From NCBI GenBank assembly GCA_902826615.1, contig CADEFN010000011.1:19333-83332 (forward strand): 64,000 bases of DNA, given 5' to 3'. This DNA is from an uncultured Gemmatimonadota bacterium. GTDB taxonomy: Bacteria; Gemmatimonadota; Gemmatimonadetes; Gemmatimonadales; Gemmatimonadaceae. Numbering within the stretch: the first letter of the stretch is position 1; each line of letters opens with the position of its first letter. Positions 63,583 to 64,000 of the stretch are shown piece after piece. The translations under genes were made by a program, and so were the position numbers. The notes under the pieces were generated by a model that had not been told where the DNA came from, ran no database searches, and worked only from the letters and a program-made list of their open reading frames with translations.

Positions 63583-64000
63583 GGTACCTCGTCACCGGCT
63601 CCCGGGAATGGACCGACTGGGCGCTGGTGCGCCGGTTCGTCGACGCGCTTCCCCCGGGGACGACGGTGATTCACGGGGACGCGCGGGGCCTCGACTCCAT
63701 GGTGGAGCGTGTGCTGACGGGGAACCGTCCGACGCGCGCACGGGCGATCCGCGTGCACGGCCACGACGGCACGGTGGGGAGACGCCGCGGCGGGTCCTCC
63801 CGGGGTGACATCGACATCGAGGTGTACCCGGCGGACTGGGACCGCTACCGTCCTGCTGCGCCGGGGAGAAAGAACCCCGCGGGCGTCATCCGCAACACGC
63901 GGATGCTGGAAGAGGGCAGGCCGGACCGCTGCGTGTGGTTCCACACGAGCATCGAAGGGTCCGGGACCGAGGACATGGTGAACAAGTGCGCCGCGGCGGG
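63579..64000 (+). CDS. SLOG/DUF2493-family nucleotide-binding protein (cut by window end)
   Basis: GTG at 63579 overlaps the previous stop. MRYLVTGSREWTDW, then TVIHGDARGLDSM are the Rossmann-like motifs of the SLOG superfamily (YpsA/DprA/LOG relatives, DUF2493), which bind nucleotides or DNA. RNTRMLEEGRPDRCVWF follows, as in other phage members. The reading frame stays open to base 64000, so the C-terminus is missing. Confidence 0.82.
   Translation, partial: MRYLVTGSREWTDWALVRRFVDALPPGTTVIHGDARGLDSMVERVLTGNRPTRARAIRVHGHDGTVGRRRGGSSRGDIDIEVYPADWDRYRPAAPGRKNPAGVIRNTRMLEEGRPDRCVWFHTSIEGSGTEDMVNKCAAA

Overview
The window is 64 kb of a tailed, siphovirus-type phage or prophage genome with very high GC content. 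Recognisable virion genes are a portal protein, a Mu F-like minor head protein, a putative prohead protease/scaffold, an HK97-type major capsid protein, a tail tube protein, two tail assembly chaperone frames, a 1214-residue tape measure protein, tail-tip proteins and spikes. No terminase gene was recognised and both ends cut a gene. Genes are packed, mostly with GTGA or ATGA overlaps, GTG starts are common, and many genes outside the virion set share a stereotyped ribosome-binding leader (GGAAGGACGA). The host is probably a high-GC Gram-positive or Chloroflexota bacterium. The Pro-Thr linker and signal peptide of one secreted protein recall Chloroflexota, but this is a weak inference.

Layout. 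1-5719: small genes in + orientation, including a Fic-domain enzyme overlapped by a ribbon-helix-helix protein, two neighbouring genes each interrupted by an in-frame TGA, and a phosphoribosyltransferase. 5702-6483: two minus-strand genes. 6527-11592: portal, a protein with an internal duplication, a pectate-lyase-like spike and small metal-binding proteins. 11593-12638: an early-type operon. 12686-19707: an HNH endonuclease, a structural gene whose apparent start is ACG, a secreted Pro/Thr-linker protein, a protein with a 21-residue repeat and the Mu F-like protein. 19684-22367: a minus-strand operon of eight genes and a divergent + operon. 22364-28931: small genes, protease/scaffold, major capsid protein and a strong terminator. 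29070-30917: small accessory genes. 31010-37395: a glycan-modification island (nucleotide-sugar epimerase/dehydratase, glycosyltransferase, two FkbM-type methyltransferases and a triple glycosyltransferase fused to a virion-like domain). 37463-53910: connector, tail tube, chaperones, tape measure, tail tip and spikes. 53955-55902: lysis cassette with an amidase. 55985-58027: minus-strand operon including a methyltransferase. 58271-64000: DNA-metabolism and regulation genes (a replication-type HTH protein, a DUF932 protein, a RusA-like resolvase, a RecT-like annealing protein, a possible origin, and a SLOG/DUF2493 protein cut by the window end).

The main regulatory observation is a repeated promoter module. 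A TGCCA-type inverted-repeat operator sits next to or near TTGAC-N16-18-TAGTCT, followed by a short leader stem-loop with an (A/G)GTGAG loop whose stem changes in compensated pairs, then the GGAAGGACGA leader. It occurs at seven places and serves only non-virion operons, several of which are embedded in the virion gene region. I read these as co-regulated, probably early, cassettes inside a late region. The glycan island, the fused glycosyltransferase, the beta-propeller fused to the tail tube protein, the shared 21-residue repeats and the duplicated tail-tip modules suggest heavy investment in virion surface decoration and receptor or glycan interaction. The only stretch above 300 bases without a gene is 62490-62829, described below as a regulatory and possible origin region.
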